In this document: positions 16,634 to 25,620 of the stretch, in pieces
Numbering within the stretch: position 1 is the stretch's first letter
Layout of the letters: every line of letters begins with the position of its first letter
Assembly (NCBI GenBank): GCA_002434305.1
Contig: DJJU01000003.1
Span: 17,600 to 81,599, forward strand
DNA: 64,000 nucleotides
Direction: 5' to 3'
Origin: Alicycliphilus sp. UBA6560
Lineage (GTDB): Bacteria; Pseudomonadota; Gammaproteobacteria; Burkholderiales; Burkholderiaceae_C
Program-made: the position numbers and the translations under genes
Notes under the pieces: generated by a model
The model's database searches: none
Told to the model about the DNA's origin: nothing
The model's input: only the letters and a program-made list of their open reading frames with translations

Positions 16634-17806
16634 TTATACGCCGCGCGCCCGTTCTGCCTTGAAGCGCGCGCGCATCTGGGCGAAGGTGCCGGCGTCCAGC
16701 GCGTCCCTGATCTCCTGCATCAGCTGAAGGTAGTAGTGCAGGTTGTGGATGGTGGTGAGCATGGGCCCCAGCATTTCGCCGCAGCGCTCCAGGTGGTGCA
16801 GATAGGCGCGCGAGAAGCCCCCGCGCCCGCCGTCGTCCCAGCTCACGCCGGTGCTGCCGGCGCAGGCGTGGCAGGTGCAGGTGGTGTCCAGCGGGCGGTG
16901 GTCGTCCTTGTGCCGGGCATTGCGGATTTTCAGGTCGCCAAAGCGGGTGAACAGGGTGCCGTTGCGCGCGTTGCGCGTGGGCATGACGCAGTCGAACATG
17001 TCCACGCCCTGGGCCACGCCCTCCACCAGGTCCTCGGGCGTGCCCACGCCCATCAGGTAGCGCGGCTTCGCCGCCGGCAGGCGGTGCGGCGTGTGGGCCA
17101 TGATGCGCAGCATCTCGTCCTTGGGCTCGCCCACGCTCACGCCGCCGATGGCGTAGCCGGGGAAGTCCATCGCCACCAGGGCCTCCAGCGACTCCTGGCG
17201 CAGGTGCTCGAACATGCCGCCCTGCACAATGCCGAACAGCGCGTTCGGGTTGCCCAGGCGCTCAAACTCGGCCTGGGAGCGCAGGGCCCAGCGCCGGCTC
17301 ATCTCCATGCTCTTGCGCGCTTCCGATTCGGTCGTCAGGTGGCCGTTGGTCTCATAGGGCGTGCATTCGTCCAGCTGCATGACGATGTCGGAGTTCAGCG
17401 TGGTCTGGATCTGCATGCTGACCTCGGGCGACATGAACAGCTTGTCGCCGTTCACCGGGCTCTGGAAGTGCACGCCTTCCTCGGTGATCTTGCGCATGGC
17501 GCCCAGGCTCCAGACCTGAAAGCCCCCGGAATCGGTCAGGATGGGCTTGTCCCACTGCTCGAAGGCATGCAGGCCGCCGAAGCCCTTCACCACGTCCAGG
17601 CCGGGGCGCATCCACAGGTGAAAGGTGTTGCCCAGGATGATCTGCGCGCCCATCTCGTGCAGGCTGCGCGGCATGACGCCCTTGACGGTGCCGTAGGTGC
17701 CCACGGGCATGAAGATGGGGGTCTGCACCACGCCGTGGTTCAGCGTCAGGGCGCCGCGCCGGGCGTGGCTTGCGGGGTCGGTGGCGAGCAGGTCGAATTG
17801 CAGCAT
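16634..17806 (-). CDS. tgt: Queuine/preQ1 tRNA-guanine transglycosylase
   Basis: Swaps guanine-34 for preQ1 in GUN-anticodon tRNAs, a step in queuosine synthesis. The 390-residue product carries the general base region LTDSGGFQVWSLG, the nucleophilic Asp in FDCVMPTRNARNGT, substrate motif GGVSVGEPKDEM, and the zinc site CTCHAC plus a later His (LHHLERCGEMLG). Length is slightly above the usual 375. The start MLQFDLLATDP at 17806 is 71 bases from the divergent universal stress gene. Other queuosine genes are not in the window. Confidence 0.97.
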   Translation of the reverse strand: MLQFDLLATDPASHARRGALTLNHGVVQTPIFMPVGTYGTVKGVMPRSLHEMGAQIILGNTFHLWMRPGLDVVKGFGGLHAFEQWDKPILTDSGGFQVWSLGAMRKITEEGVHFQSPVNGDKLFMSPEVSMQIQTTLNSDIVMQLDECTPYETNGHLTTESEARKSMEMSRRWALRSQAEFERLGNPNALFGIVQGGMFEHLRQESLEALVAMDFPGYAIGGVSVGEPKDEMLRIMAHTPHRLPAAKPRYLMGVGTPEDLVEGVAQGVDMFDCVMPTRNARNGTLFTRFGDLKIRNARHKDDHRPLDTTCTCHACAGSTGVSWDDGGRGGFSRAYLHHLERCGEMLGPMLTTIHNLHYYLQLMQEIRDALDAGTFAQMRARFKAERARGV

Positions 17807-17877
17807 AGGGTTTGAATTGTCCCAGAGCGGGGCCCCCTACACTGGCCGCATCAGTGGCAACCCCAAGGAGAGAACGA

Positions 17878-18327
17878 ATGCTCAGAATCATGATCGCCGT
17901 CGATGGCTCGGACCTGGCGCTGGATGCCGTGCACCACGCCCTGGAGCTGGTGCGCCGAGGCGGCCTGCAGGCCACGCTGGTGCTGGGCCACGTGCAGGAA
18001 GAAGCCACCCTGCTGGAGCTGGCCACCCAGGGCGCCGACGCCGTGGCCGAGGCCAGCGTCGAGGCCGGCAGCCACCTGCTGGCCAGCGCCGTGGCGCTGG
18101 TGGAGGCGGCCGGCGTGCCCTACGAGACCGAGCTGGGCCTGGGCCCGGTGGCCGCCACGCTGGTGGACATGGTGGAGCGCTGCGGCTGCGACGCGCTGTT
18201 CATCGGCGCGCGCGGCCTGGGCGGCCTGCGCGGGGCGCTGCTGGGCTCGGTGTCGCAGCAGCTGGTGCACATGAGCCCGGTGCCGGTCACGGTGGTCAAG
18301 CACGCCGAGGCGGACGCGCAAGTCTGA
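17878..18327 (+). CDS. Universal stress protein (UspA family)
   Basis: Cytoplasmic nucleotide-binding stress protein of 149 residues. It begins MLRIMIAVDGSDLALDAVHH, and the ATP-binding signature G-x2-G-x9-G-S is present in GARGLGGLRGALLGSVSQQ near the C-terminus, so it is the ATP-binding type. AAGGAG eight bases upstream decides the ATG at 17878 over the upstream open frame. Candidate -10 TACACT lies at 17838-17843. An intrinsic terminator follows. Confidence 0.92.
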   Translation: MLRIMIAVDGSDLALDAVHHALELVRRGGLQATLVLGHVQEEATLLELATQGADAVAEASVEAGSHLLASAVALVEAAGVPYETELGLGPVAATLVDMVERCGCDALFIGARGLGGLRGALLGSVSQQLVHMSPVPVTVVKHAEADAQV

Positions 18328-18347
18328 AGCGGCTCGGCCTACCACGC

Positions 18348-18376
18348 AAAAACGCCGGGTTTGCCCGGCGTTTTTT
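18348..18376 (+). terminator. Intrinsic terminator of the universal stress gene
   Basis: AACGCCGGG/CCCGGCGTT with a TTTG-type loop, flanked by A5 and T6. The symmetrical A/T flanks mean it could also act on the minus strand, where the next gene (18428-18823) ends towards it. Confidence 0.92.
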
Positions 18377-18387
18377 ATGTGTGGTTG

Positions 18388-18441
18388 CTATGTTTTCGCT
18401 AGCTGCTGGCGCTTGTCTGGTGTGCGCTCAGGCCGCTTTTT
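18388..18441. repeat. Dispersed repeat family A copy overlapping a stop codon
   Basis: Core CTAGCTGCTGGCGCTTG, loop, GCGCTCAGGCC. The end of the repeat lies in the last codons of the minus-strand gene that stops at 18428: GGCCTGAGCGC replaces the usual GGCCTCCAGCGC and supplies the TGA. Confidence 0.75.
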
Positions 18442-18823
18442 TCCATGCGGAAGCCGGATCGCCCGCGCGCTGCAGCTTGCCGTGCGGCAGGCTGGCCAAG
18501 CGGGTCAGCAGGCGGCGGCAGTAGCCGGCCACCCACAGGCATTTGTTGATCTCCTCGACCGGTAGCGGGCCGGAGACGACGACCAGGTCGTTGGCGTCCT
18601 GCAGCAGGCCGGCCGCGCGCAGGCGCCGGCGCGTGTGCGTGGCCCAGGACTGGATGCGCGCCGGGCTGCCGTGCTGGTGCACGTGGCCGGTATGGCGGTC
18701 AAAGGCAATGGCCACGTTGTCCGTCTTGAGCTTGAAGCGGCGCTCGCCTGTGACGGCGCTGGGCGTGTCGCGCAGGTCGTACAGGTAGTAGCTGCCGGCC
18801 CTGAGCTGGTATTGCAGTTCCAT
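18428..18823 (-). CDS. Conserved hypothetical protein
   Basis: A 131-residue soluble protein I do not recognise. It has no signal peptide or membrane segment. The N-terminal half looks like a beta-rich domain (MELQYQLRAGSYYLYDLRDT, then RRFKLKTDNVAIAFDRHTG) and the C-terminal half is helical and basic (THTRRRLRAAGLLQDANDLV). Start at 18823 is set by a strong GGAGGAG seven bases upstream. A family A repeat provides its stop codon. It precedes nothing obvious in an operon; pldA lies upstream in the same orientation, about 200 bases away. Confidence 0.72.
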   Translation of the reverse strand: MELQYQLRAGSYYLYDLRDTPSAVTGERRFKLKTDNVAIAFDRHTGHVHQHGSPARIQSWATHTRRRLRAAGLLQDANDLVVVSGPLPVEEINKCLWVAGYCRRLLTRLASLPHGKLQRAGDPASAWKKAA

Positions 18824-18877
18824 GGTCGATCTCCTCCGGGACCGATTGTGCGAAGCCCGCCACCCGCCAATGCGCCG

Positions 18878-18891
18878 AATACGGCCGTATT
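18878..18891. promoter_or_regulatory. Perfect 14-base palindrome upstream of the hypothetical gene
   Basis: AATACGGCCGTATT is fully self-complementary and is flanked by GCGCC and GGCGC arms. It sits 55 bases upstream of the 18823 start codon, in the 197-base gap after pldA. A dimeric-regulator site is plausible; nothing shows which protein binds. Confidence 0.45.
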
Positions 18892-19020
18892 GGGGCGCCA
18901 GTTGCACGCACCAGGCTGGTGCTATCGGTGCCTGGGGGCCGATTGTGGAAGCTGTACCCCCCTGCCACAAGCCAATGGCGGCGCCAAGGCGTAACAGGGT
19001 GTCAGGTGCGGAGGCCGTTC

Positions 19021-20193
19021 TCAGAAATCGACCAGGCTCAGGCCGATGCTGAACACGGTGCGCTTCCTGTTGTAGTCGATCAGGCTGTCGCCGTAGCCCG
19101 AGAACAGCTGCGTGTGCAGGCGCAGGTTGCTGCGCGGGCCGACCAGCTGCGTGCCCAGCGTGCTCAGCCAGTCCAGGCGCGCGGAGGTGCGGTCGCTGTG
19201 GCCGAAGCTGTGGCGCGTGGTCAGCGTCACACGGTTGTCCTTGTTCACGTTCCAGCCCAGGGCGAATTCGGTGCGGCCGACATAGTCGCTGATGCCGGGG
19301 TTGTTGTCGCTCTCGGCGCTCTCGTGCAGGCGCTTCCAGGCGCGGGCGGTGAGGCTCCAGTGGTCGTTCAGCTCGAAGCCGGTCATCAGGTAGGCGCGGT
19401 TCCAGCTGCGCGACAGCGGATCGCTCTGGCCGTTGGACTGGTGCACCAGCCCAATGCCGCTGTAGCGCCAGCGCCAGCCGAAGGGCAGTTGGGCATCGGT
19501 CGGGTAGACGTACATGACTTCCGGCTCGTGGTCGGTGTTGCGAAACGGCCGCGAGATTTCGTGCGAGAACAGCTGCCAGTACGACTGCTGCGTGTAGCCC
19601 ACCCACAGCGAGTCGCGCCGCTGGTCGTTGCCGGTGAGCAGCCCGCTGGCCAGCTTGGTGCGCACCGACAGCTGCACGCGCATCTCGGCGCGGCGGTAGT
19701 CCACCGGGCTGCTGGCGCTGTTGTTGGGGTTGTCCGAGCTGGGCTGGCGGTTGACGGTGTCTGCGCCCACCACCGACACGTTCAACGGCCGGTAGCCGCG
19801 GAAGCGGAAGATGCCGCAGTCGCTGCCCTCTTCCAGCTCCCAGAAACGCGAGAGCGTCGTGTAGTCGCCGTCGCGGCAGCCGGCGGCCGCCTTGACGGTG
19901 ATCTGGGGCTCGGGCTGTGGCGCGCTTTCCGGCGCGGGCAGCGCCGCCAGCGCGGCCGCCGTGGCGGCGTCGCCGCCGCCCGTGCCCATGCTGGCGCTGG
20001 CCGCGGGCGCGGCCCAGGCCAGCTGGCCGGCCCATTGATCGAAGCAGGCCAGGCGCGCCTGCCCGTCTTGCAGGGAAGAGCACTGGCGCCAGCCGGCGTC
20101 GGCAGTGCCGGCGGCGGGTGCGGCCTGCGCGTGGCCGGCCAGGGGCAGCAGGGCGGCGAGCGCGGCGGCGCCCAGGGGGGTGAAGGTGTTCAT
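19021..20193 (-). CDS. pldA: Outer-membrane phospholipase A1 (OMPLA)
   Basis: Calcium-dependent, dimer-activated outer-membrane hydrolase of phospholipids. The 390-residue protein has a signal peptide (PLAGHAQA), an Ala-rich spacer, then a 12-strand barrel. The catalytic His and Ser are in LVHQSNGQSDPLSRSWNRAY (HxS spacing as in E. coli His142/Ser144), with the downstream Asn in the same stretch. The C-terminus SLIDYNRKRTVFSIGLSLVD ends in Phe as barrel proteins do. The extra N-terminal region with several Cys (WRQCSSLQDGQARLACFD) is longer than in E. coli, as in other betaproteobacteria. Confidence 0.93.
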   Translation of the reverse strand: MNTFTPLGAAALAALLPLAGHAQAAPAAGTADAGWRQCSSLQDGQARLACFDQWAGQLAWAAPAASASMGTGGGDAATAAALAALPAPESAPQPEPQITVKAAAGCRDGDYTTLSRFWELEEGSDCGIFRFRGYRPLNVSVVGADTVNRQPSSDNPNNSASSPVDYRRAEMRVQLSVRTKLASGLLTGNDQRRDSLWVGYTQQSYWQLFSHEISRPFRNTDHEPEVMYVYPTDAQLPFGWRWRYSGIGLVHQSNGQSDPLSRSWNRAYLMTGFELNDHWSLTARAWKRLHESAESDNNPGISDYVGRTEFALGWNVNKDNRVTLTTRHSFGHSDRTSARLDWLSTLGTQLVGPRSNLRLHTQLFSGYGDSLIDYNRKRTVFSIGLSLVDF

Positions 20194-20213
20194 GGCGTAT
20201 GTTTGGTGGTGTT

Positions 20214-20259
20214 TTCTGCCTCAAACGCTTGCTGGGCAAGCGCTGGCAGCTATGAATAG
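20214..20259. repeat. Dispersed repeat family A, intergenic copy
   Basis: GCCTCAAACGCTTGCTGGGCAAGCGCTGGCAGCTATGAA on the plus strand (shown here in two parts: AACGCTT-loop-AAGCGCTGG then CAGCTAT). It lies between the rep stop codon and the pldA start, both minus-strand genes, so it would be in any shared transcript. Confidence 0.85.
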
Positions 20260-20272
20260 GGGAGTGGCGGTA

Positions 20273-22330
20273 TCACACCTTGGCCGCGTCCGCCCGGGCG
20301 GCGAATTCTGCGCGCAGTTGCCGCAGCTTTTCGCGCGGGTCCTCGCGGGCGGTGGCGGCGTCCAGCTTCATCTCGGCGATGAAGCGGCTGGGCTGGCAGG
20401 CGACCATCTCGCGGCCGCGCTTGCGCTTCTTGGTCCAGCTCACGGCCAGGGTGCGCTGGGCGCGGGTGATGCCGACGTACATCAGCCGGCGCTCTTCCTG
20501 CAGGCGGGCGGCGATGTCTTCGGTCACCTTCTGCTGGCGGCCCTCGTCGTCGTCCAGCTTGAAGGGCAGCATGCCCTCGGTCACGCCGGCCAGGATGACG
20601 TGCGGCCACTCCAGGCCCTTGCTGGCGTGCAGGGTGGACAGCACCACCATGTCCTGCTCCTGTTCGCGCTCGGAGATGGTGGACAGCAGGGCGATGGTCT
20701 GGGCGACTTCCAGCAGGCTCTTGGTTTCCTTCTGGGTCGTGGTGCCGGCAGCGTCCTCTATCTGGCCGCCGGCGCGCTGGGCCATCCAGTCGCAGAACTC
20801 CAGCACATTGCTCCAGCGGGCGGCGGCCACCTTCTCGCTGTCCTCGGCGTCGTACAGGTGCTGCTCGTAGCCGATGTCCTTCAGCCAGTCGGCCAGAAAG
20901 GCGCGCGCGTCTTCAAAGCCGTGCGTGTGGCGGGCGCGGTACTCCAGGTCGTTGATGGCGCGGCCGAACTCGGTCAGGCCGTCCAGCGCGCGTTTGGGGA
21001 CGGCGGCCGGCAGCATGCCGTTGAACAGCGCGCCGAACATGCTGGTGCGGTGTTGCGCGGCAAAGGCGCCCAGCGCGCCCAGCGTGGTGTGGCCGATGCC
21101 GCGCTTCGGATTGGCCACGGCGCGCAGGAAGGCCGGGTCGTCGTCGTTGTTGATCCACAGCCGGAACCACGCGCACAGGTCGCGGATCTCGGCACGGTCA
21201 AAGAAGCTGGTGCCGCCCGAGACCTTGTACGGGATGTTGGCCTTCCTGAGCGCCTTCTCGAACGGCTTGGCCTGGTGGTTGGCGCGGTAGAGGATGGCAA
21301 AGCTCTTCCAGCTGGGCGGCGGATTGGCCGCGGCGCGCAGGCTGAGGATGCGCGCCACGGCGCGCTCGGCCTCGTGCTCCTCGTTGTCGCAGTCCTGCAC
21401 GCGCACCGGCTCGCCCTCGCCCAGTTCGGAAAACAAGGTCTTGGGGAACAGCTTGGGGTTGGGCCCGATCACGTGGTTGGCCGCGCGCAGGATGGCGCTG
21501 GTCGAGCGGTAGTTCTGCTCCAGCTTGATGACTCTCAAATGCGGAAAGTCCACCGGCAGTTTTTTGAGGTTGTCCAGCGTGGCGCCGCGCCAGCCGTAGA
21601 TGCTCTGGTCGTCGTCGCCCACCGCCGTCAGGCGCGCGCGTTCGCCCACCAGCATCTTCAGCAACTCGTACTGCGTGGCGTTGGTGTCCTGGTATTCATC
21701 GACCAGCACGTGGCCCAGCACGCGCTGCCATTTCTCGCGCACCTCGGCGTGGCCGCGCAGCAGGCGCATGGGCAGGCCGATCAGGTCGTCGAAGTCCACG
21801 CTCTGGTAGGCGGCCAGGCGCTCCTCGTAGCGCTGCATGATCAGGGCGATGCTGCGCTCGTGGTCGTCCTTGGCCATGGCCAGCGACTTGCGCGCGTCCC
21901 AGCCCTGGTTCTTCCAGGCGCTGATCGTCCATTGCCACTGGCGCGCCGTGGCCGCGTCGGTGGTGCCGCCGGCGCAGTCCTTCAGGATGCCGGTCACGTC
22001 GTCCTGGTCCAGGATGCTGAAGTTGGGCTTGAGGCCCAGCACGTGCCCGTCCTCGCGCACCATGCGCACCCCCAGGGCGTGAAAGGTGCACACCAGCACG
22101 TCCCTGGCCTGGCGGCCGATCAGGCCGGCGGCGCGCTCGCGCATCTCGGCCGCGGCCTTGTTCGTGAAAGTGATGGCGGCGATGCGCCGGGGCGCCAAGC
22201 CGGTCTCGATCAGCCGCGCGATCTTGTGCGTGATGACCCGTGTCTTGCCCGAGCCGGCGCCGGCTAGCACCAGGCAGGGGCCTTCGGTGTAGTGCACGGC
22301 TTGCAGCTGGGCCAGATTCAGACCGGACAT
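20273..22330 (-). CDS. rep: ATP-dependent DNA helicase Rep (UvrD/PcrA superfamily)
   Basis: 3'-5' SF1A helicase that helps replication forks pass protein barriers. The 685-residue product has the Walker A GAGSGKT at about 24-30, the motif Ia region AITFTNKAAAEMRER, Walker B VDEYQDTN, the Q/III region GDDDQSIYGWRGA, and late motifs LSTLHASKGLEW and RRLMYVGITRAQ. Length fits Rep (673) better than UvrD (720). The ATG at 22330 (MSGLNLAQLQAVHYTEGP) places the Q motif at the N-terminus; a longer upstream frame is spurious. The AEC transporter gene diverges 100 bases away. Confidence 0.93.
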   Translation of the reverse strand: MSGLNLAQLQAVHYTEGPCLVLAGAGSGKTRVITHKIARLIETGLAPRRIAAITFTNKAAAEMRERAAGLIGRQARDVLVCTFHALGVRMVREDGHVLGLKPNFSILDQDDVTGILKDCAGGTTDAATARQWQWTISAWKNQGWDARKSLAMAKDDHERSIALIMQRYEERLAAYQSVDFDDLIGLPMRLLRGHAEVREKWQRVLGHVLVDEYQDTNATQYELLKMLVGERARLTAVGDDDQSIYGWRGATLDNLKKLPVDFPHLRVIKLEQNYRSTSAILRAANHVIGPNPKLFPKTLFSELGEGEPVRVQDCDNEEHEAERAVARILSLRAAANPPPSWKSFAILYRANHQAKPFEKALRKANIPYKVSGGTSFFDRAEIRDLCAWFRLWINNDDDPAFLRAVANPKRGIGHTTLGALGAFAAQHRTSMFGALFNGMLPAAVPKRALDGLTEFGRAINDLEYRARHTHGFEDARAFLADWLKDIGYEQHLYDAEDSEKVAAARWSNVLEFCDWMAQRAGGQIEDAAGTTTQKETKSLLEVAQTIALLSTISEREQEQDMVVLSTLHASKGLEWPHVILAGVTEGMLPFKLDDDEGRQQKVTEDIAARLQEERRLMYVGITRAQRTLAVSWTKKRKRGREMVACQPSRFIAEMKLDAATAREDPREKLRQLRAEFAARADAAKV

Positions 22331-22430
22331 GGGGGAGGCAGAGGCGGGGGAGAAGAGAGGAGGAACGGGCGCGGAGCGCACGATGATAGCGAGGGCCCAT
22401 TGGGCCCGTGCGGCTGCGACAATCGCGGCC

Positions 22431-23378
22431 GTGCTGTCGGTCCTGTCGGTCACCTTTCCCTTCTTCGCCCTGGTGCTGGCCGGCTTTGCCGCCACGCGCC
22501 GGGGGCTGCTGCCGCTGCCTGCCATCGCCGGGCTGAACAGCTTCGTGCTGTATTTCGCCCTGCCGTGCATGCTGTACCGCTTTGGCGCACAGACGCCCAT
22601 CGGGCAGCTGCTGGACCCGGTGGTGGCCCTGGTGTATCTGCTGTGCGGCCTGGCCCTGGTGGCCGGGGCCGTCGCCGCCACGCGGCGGCGCTGGGGCTGG
22701 AACGACGCCGCCTTCGGCGCGCTGGTGGTGGCTTTCCCCAATTCGGGCTTCATGGGCGTGCCGCTGCTGGTGGCGCTGCTGGGCGAGGCCAGCGCCGGCA
22801 CCGTCATCCCGACCATGGCGCTGGACATGATCGTCACCACTTCGCTGTGCATTGCCCTGTCGCGCCTGGGCCTGGGCGGGGGCAGCGCGGGGCGGGCGCT
22901 GCGCATGGCTCTCAAGGGCGTGCTGGCCAACCCGCTGCCCTGGTCCATCGCCCTGGGCGCGCTGGCCTCGGCCGCCTCGTTCACGCTGCCCGGCCCCCTG
23001 GATCGCACCGTGGCCATGCTGGCCGACGCCGCCTCGCCGGTGGCGCTGTTCACCATCGGCGCCGTGCTGGCGCGCTCGCAGATGAACGCGCACGAGCGCG
23101 TCGCCGTGCGCGACTACCTGCCCCTGGCGCTGGCCAAGCTGCTCGTCCACCCGGTGCTGATGTGGCTGGCCTGCCAGGCCGCCCTGGCCCTGGGCCTGGC
23201 CCTGCCGCCGCTGGCCGTGACCACCCTGGTGCTGGTGGCCGCCCTGCCCAGCGCCAGCAACGTGTCGCTGCTGGCCGAGCGCTTCGAGGCCCACGGCGGG
23301 CGCATCGCCCGCATCATCCTGGCCAGCACGGCGCTGGCCTTCGTGAGCTTCTCGGCCGCCGTGGCGCTGCTGGCCTGA
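22431..23378 (+). CDS. AEC (auxin efflux carrier) family transporter
   Basis: Inner-membrane transporter with about 10 helices; bacterial members export or import small organic acids such as malate. The protein opens VLSVLSVTFPFFALVLAGFA, has the conserved crossover region FVLYFALPCMLYRFGA and NSGFMGVPLLVALLGE, and ends with a Pro/Ser-rich helix LPSASNVSLLAERF. The GTG at 22431 gives 315 residues, the usual length. It lies 8 bases after a -10-like GACAAT, suggesting a leaderless message. The ATG at 22383, with GGAG six bases ahead, is the alternative and would add 16 residues. Confidence 0.85.
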   Translation: MLSVLSVTFPFFALVLAGFAATRRGLLPLPAIAGLNSFVLYFALPCMLYRFGAQTPIGQLLDPVVALVYLLCGLALVAGAVAATRRRWGWNDAAFGALVVAFPNSGFMGVPLLVALLGEASAGTVIPTMALDMIVTTSLCIALSRLGLGGGSAGRALRMALKGVLANPLPWSIALGALASAASFTLPGPLDRTVAMLADAASPVALFTIGAVLARSQMNAHERVAVRDYLPLALAKLLVHPVLMWLACQAALALGLALPPLAVTTLVLVAALPSASNVSLLAERFEAHGGRIARIILASTALAFVSFSAAVALLA

Positions 23379-23384
23379 CGCTGC

Positions 23385-23435
23385 GTTTTTGATAGCTGCC
23401 AGCGCTTGCTGCATAAGCGCTGGAGGCAAAAAACG
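23385..23435. repeat. Dispersed repeat family A, best-preserved copy
   Basis: GATAGCTGCCAGCGCTT, loop GCTGCAT, AAGCGCTGGAGGC, flanked by T5 and A6. It fills the gap between the convergent AEC and priA genes. The strong stem with T and A runs on both sides could terminate transcription in both directions. Confidence 0.92.
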
Positions 23436-23439
23436 CTTA

Positions 23440-25620
23440 TTAAATCGCCTGCGGATCCACGTCCACCAGCCAGCGTACCAGCCCCTTGTGCCGCGGGCGC
23501 TCGGCGTGCAGCAGGGCCTGCCAGGCGGCCAGGAAGTGCTGCAGGGCCGCGCGCGAGGGGCTTTCCAGCAGCATCTGCGCGCGCTCCACGCCGGCCACGC
23601 GCTGGATGGTCAGCGGCACGGGCGGGAACAAAAAGACCTGCTCCAGCCCCTGCAGCTGCGCCACGCGGGCCGCCTCGGCCGCGGCGGTGAGAAAGCCCTG
23701 GGCGGCCTCCTGCGTGCGCGCGTCGGCGCGCACCAGTGCCTGGTAGGCGAAGGGCGGCATGCCGGCATCCGCCCGCTCGGCCAGCTGCTGGGCGGCAAAG
23801 GCCGGCCAGTCGTGGCGGCGCAGGGCGGCGTAGACGGGGTGTTCGGGGTGCCAGGTCTGTATCCACATCTCCGCGCCCTGGCCCTGGGCGGCGACGTAGC
23901 GCGCGTCGCGCCCGGCCCGGCCGGCGGCCTGCATCAGCAGGGCAAACAGCCGCTCGGGGGCGCGGAAGTCGCTGCTGAACAGGGCGCCGTCCGGCTGCAC
24001 GGCCGCTACCAGGGTGATGCGGCGAAAGTCGTGGCCCTTGGCGATCATCTGCGTGCCCACCAGCACGTCCACCTCGCCGGCATGCACCTGGGCCAGCTGC
24101 TCCTCCAGCGCACCCTTGGCGCGGGTGGTGTCGGCGTCGATGCGGCCCACGCGCACGGCGCGGCCGGCGGGCTCGACGATCACGTTGCGCAGCAGGGCGG
24201 CCAGCTGCTCCTCCAGCTGCTCGGTGCCCCGGCCGATGGGGGCGATGTCCAGGTTGCCGCAGGCCGGGCAGGCGCGCGGCACGCGGCTGGCCGCGCCGCA
24301 GTGGTGGCAGCGCAGCGTGCGGTCGATCTTGTGGAACACCTGGTGGGCGCTGCAGTGCGGGCAGTCGCTCTTCCAGCCGCAGGCGTGGCAGTGCAGCACC
24401 GGGGCGAAGCCGCGCCGGTTGAGCAGCACCAGGCACTGCTCGCCGCGCTGCACGCGCTCGGTGATGGCGGCCAGCAGCGGCGGCGAGAACACGGCGCCGC
24501 GCGGCTGCTGGCCCATGTCCACCACGCACACGCGCGGCAGCTGGCCGGCGCCGATGCGGCTGGGCATGTACAGGCGCTGGTAGCGCCCGCCGCGCGGGTC
24601 GTCCGCCGAGGGCGGCCGGCTGGCGTGCCAGCTCTCCAGCGACGGCGTGGCGCTGCCCAGGATGACGCGCGCGCCCTGCTCGCGCCCGCGCCACAGCGCC
24701 AGGTCGCGGGCGTTGTAGCGCGCGCCCTCCTGCTGCTTGTAGCTGGGGTCGTGCTCTTCGTCGACGACGATGATGGCCAGCCGCGGCAGGCTGGCGAACA
24801 CCGCCATGCGCGTGCCCAGCACGATGCGCGCGGCGCCGGTGTGGGCGGCCAGCCAGCTCTTCAGGCGCTGCGCCGGTGTCATGCCGCTGTGCATGGCGAC
24901 CACGGCCGCGTCGCCGTACAGCGGCGCGAAGCGCTGGCGCACGCGCGACTCCAGCTGGGGCGTGAGGTTGATCTCCGGCACCATGACCAGGGCCTGCGCC
25001 TGCGGGTCGGTGGCCAGCGCCTGGGCCACGCACTGCAGGTAGACCTCGGTCTTGCCGCTGCCCGTGCTGCCGAACAGCAGGAAGGGGCCGGGTTGGGCAT
25101 GAATTTCGGCCACGGCGCTTGCCTGTTCTGCGCTGAGCGCTACGCTTTCCGTAGCACCTGGCTGGTGTGCCGGCGCCGGCGCGCGGCGCAGCCGGCGTGC
25201 CAGCTGCTGCGGCCCCAGGTCGCGCAGCTGCGGCGGCAGGGCGGCCAGGGCCACCTCGCCCACGGCGCGCTGGTAGTAGCGCGCGGCAAAGGCCACCAGC
25301 CGGCGCCAGGCCGGCGCCAGCGGGTCGATGTCCTCCAGCACCCCGGCCACGGCGCGGGGCTGCACGCCGGGCGGCAGGGGCGCGGCCTGCTCCGGCGCGT
25401 CCCACACCACGCCCAGCACCTCGCGCGCGCCCAGGGGCACGCGCACCAGCGTGCCGGGCGCCAGGGGGGCGCTGCTGGCGTAGCTCAGCGGCTCGCCCAC
25501 GCTGCTGTGGGCGGGCGTACTGACGGCCACGGGCACCAGGTAGGGAGCGTCGTCGGGCGGAGGCGGGGAGGAGGACAAGACGGGAACGTGAATCGGCGGC
25601 GCCGTGTGCGAAGCCTGCAT
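23440..25620 (-). CDS. priA: Primosomal replication-restart helicase PriA
   Basis: Recognises stalled forks and reloads DnaB. The 726-residue protein has an N-terminal DNA-binding domain, then the helicase core with Walker A GSTGSGKTEVYLQ, DEAH-type box VVDEEHDPSYKQ, and motif GTQMIAKGHDF. Four Cys pairs for two zinc ions lie in order (CHACGWKSDCPHC, then CHHCGA and CPACGN). The ATG at 25620 begins MQASHTAPPIHVPV; upstream frame lacks family character. A DnaA-box perfect match lies about 35 bases upstream of the start codon, so DnaA control is possible. Confidence 0.95.
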   Translation of the reverse strand: MQASHTAPPIHVPVLSSSPPPPDDAPYLVPVAVSTPAHSSVGEPLSYASSAPLAPGTLVRVPLGAREVLGVVWDAPEQAAPLPPGVQPRAVAGVLEDIDPLAPAWRRLVAFAARYYQRAVGEVALAALPPQLRDLGPQQLARRLRRAPAPAHQPGATESVALSAEQASAVAEIHAQPGPFLLFGSTGSGKTEVYLQCVAQALATDPQAQALVMVPEINLTPQLESRVRQRFAPLYGDAAVVAMHSGMTPAQRLKSWLAAHTGAARIVLGTRMAVFASLPRLAIIVVDEEHDPSYKQQEGARYNARDLALWRGREQGARVILGSATPSLESWHASRPPSADDPRGGRYQRLYMPSRIGAGQLPRVCVVDMGQQPRGAVFSPPLLAAITERVQRGEQCLVLLNRRGFAPVLHCHACGWKSDCPHCSAHQVFHKIDRTLRCHHCGAASRVPRACPACGNLDIAPIGRGTEQLEEQLAALLRNVIVEPAGRAVRVGRIDADTTRAKGALEEQLAQVHAGEVDVLVGTQMIAKGHDFRRITLVAAVQPDGALFSSDFRAPERLFALLMQAAGRAGRDARYVAAQGQGAEMWIQTWHPEHPVYAALRRHDWPAFAAQQLAERADAGMPPFAYQALVRADARTQEAAQGFLTAAAEAARVAQLQGLEQVFLFPPVPLTIQRVAGVERAQMLLESPSRAALQHFLAAWQALLHAERPRHKGLVRWLVDVDPQAI

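Noticed and set aside
18428..20239. A 603-codon open frame across the hypothetical gene and pldA
   Set aside because: The upstream part is the Arg/Pro-rich shadow typical of high-GC DNA; only the segment from 18823 has a strong ribosome-binding site, and pldA itself is in another frame.
25105..25160. A repeat A copy in priA
   Set aside because: Shares the frame and several codons with the folM copy, but the hairpin arms are not recognisable; mentioned only as a possible fifth case.
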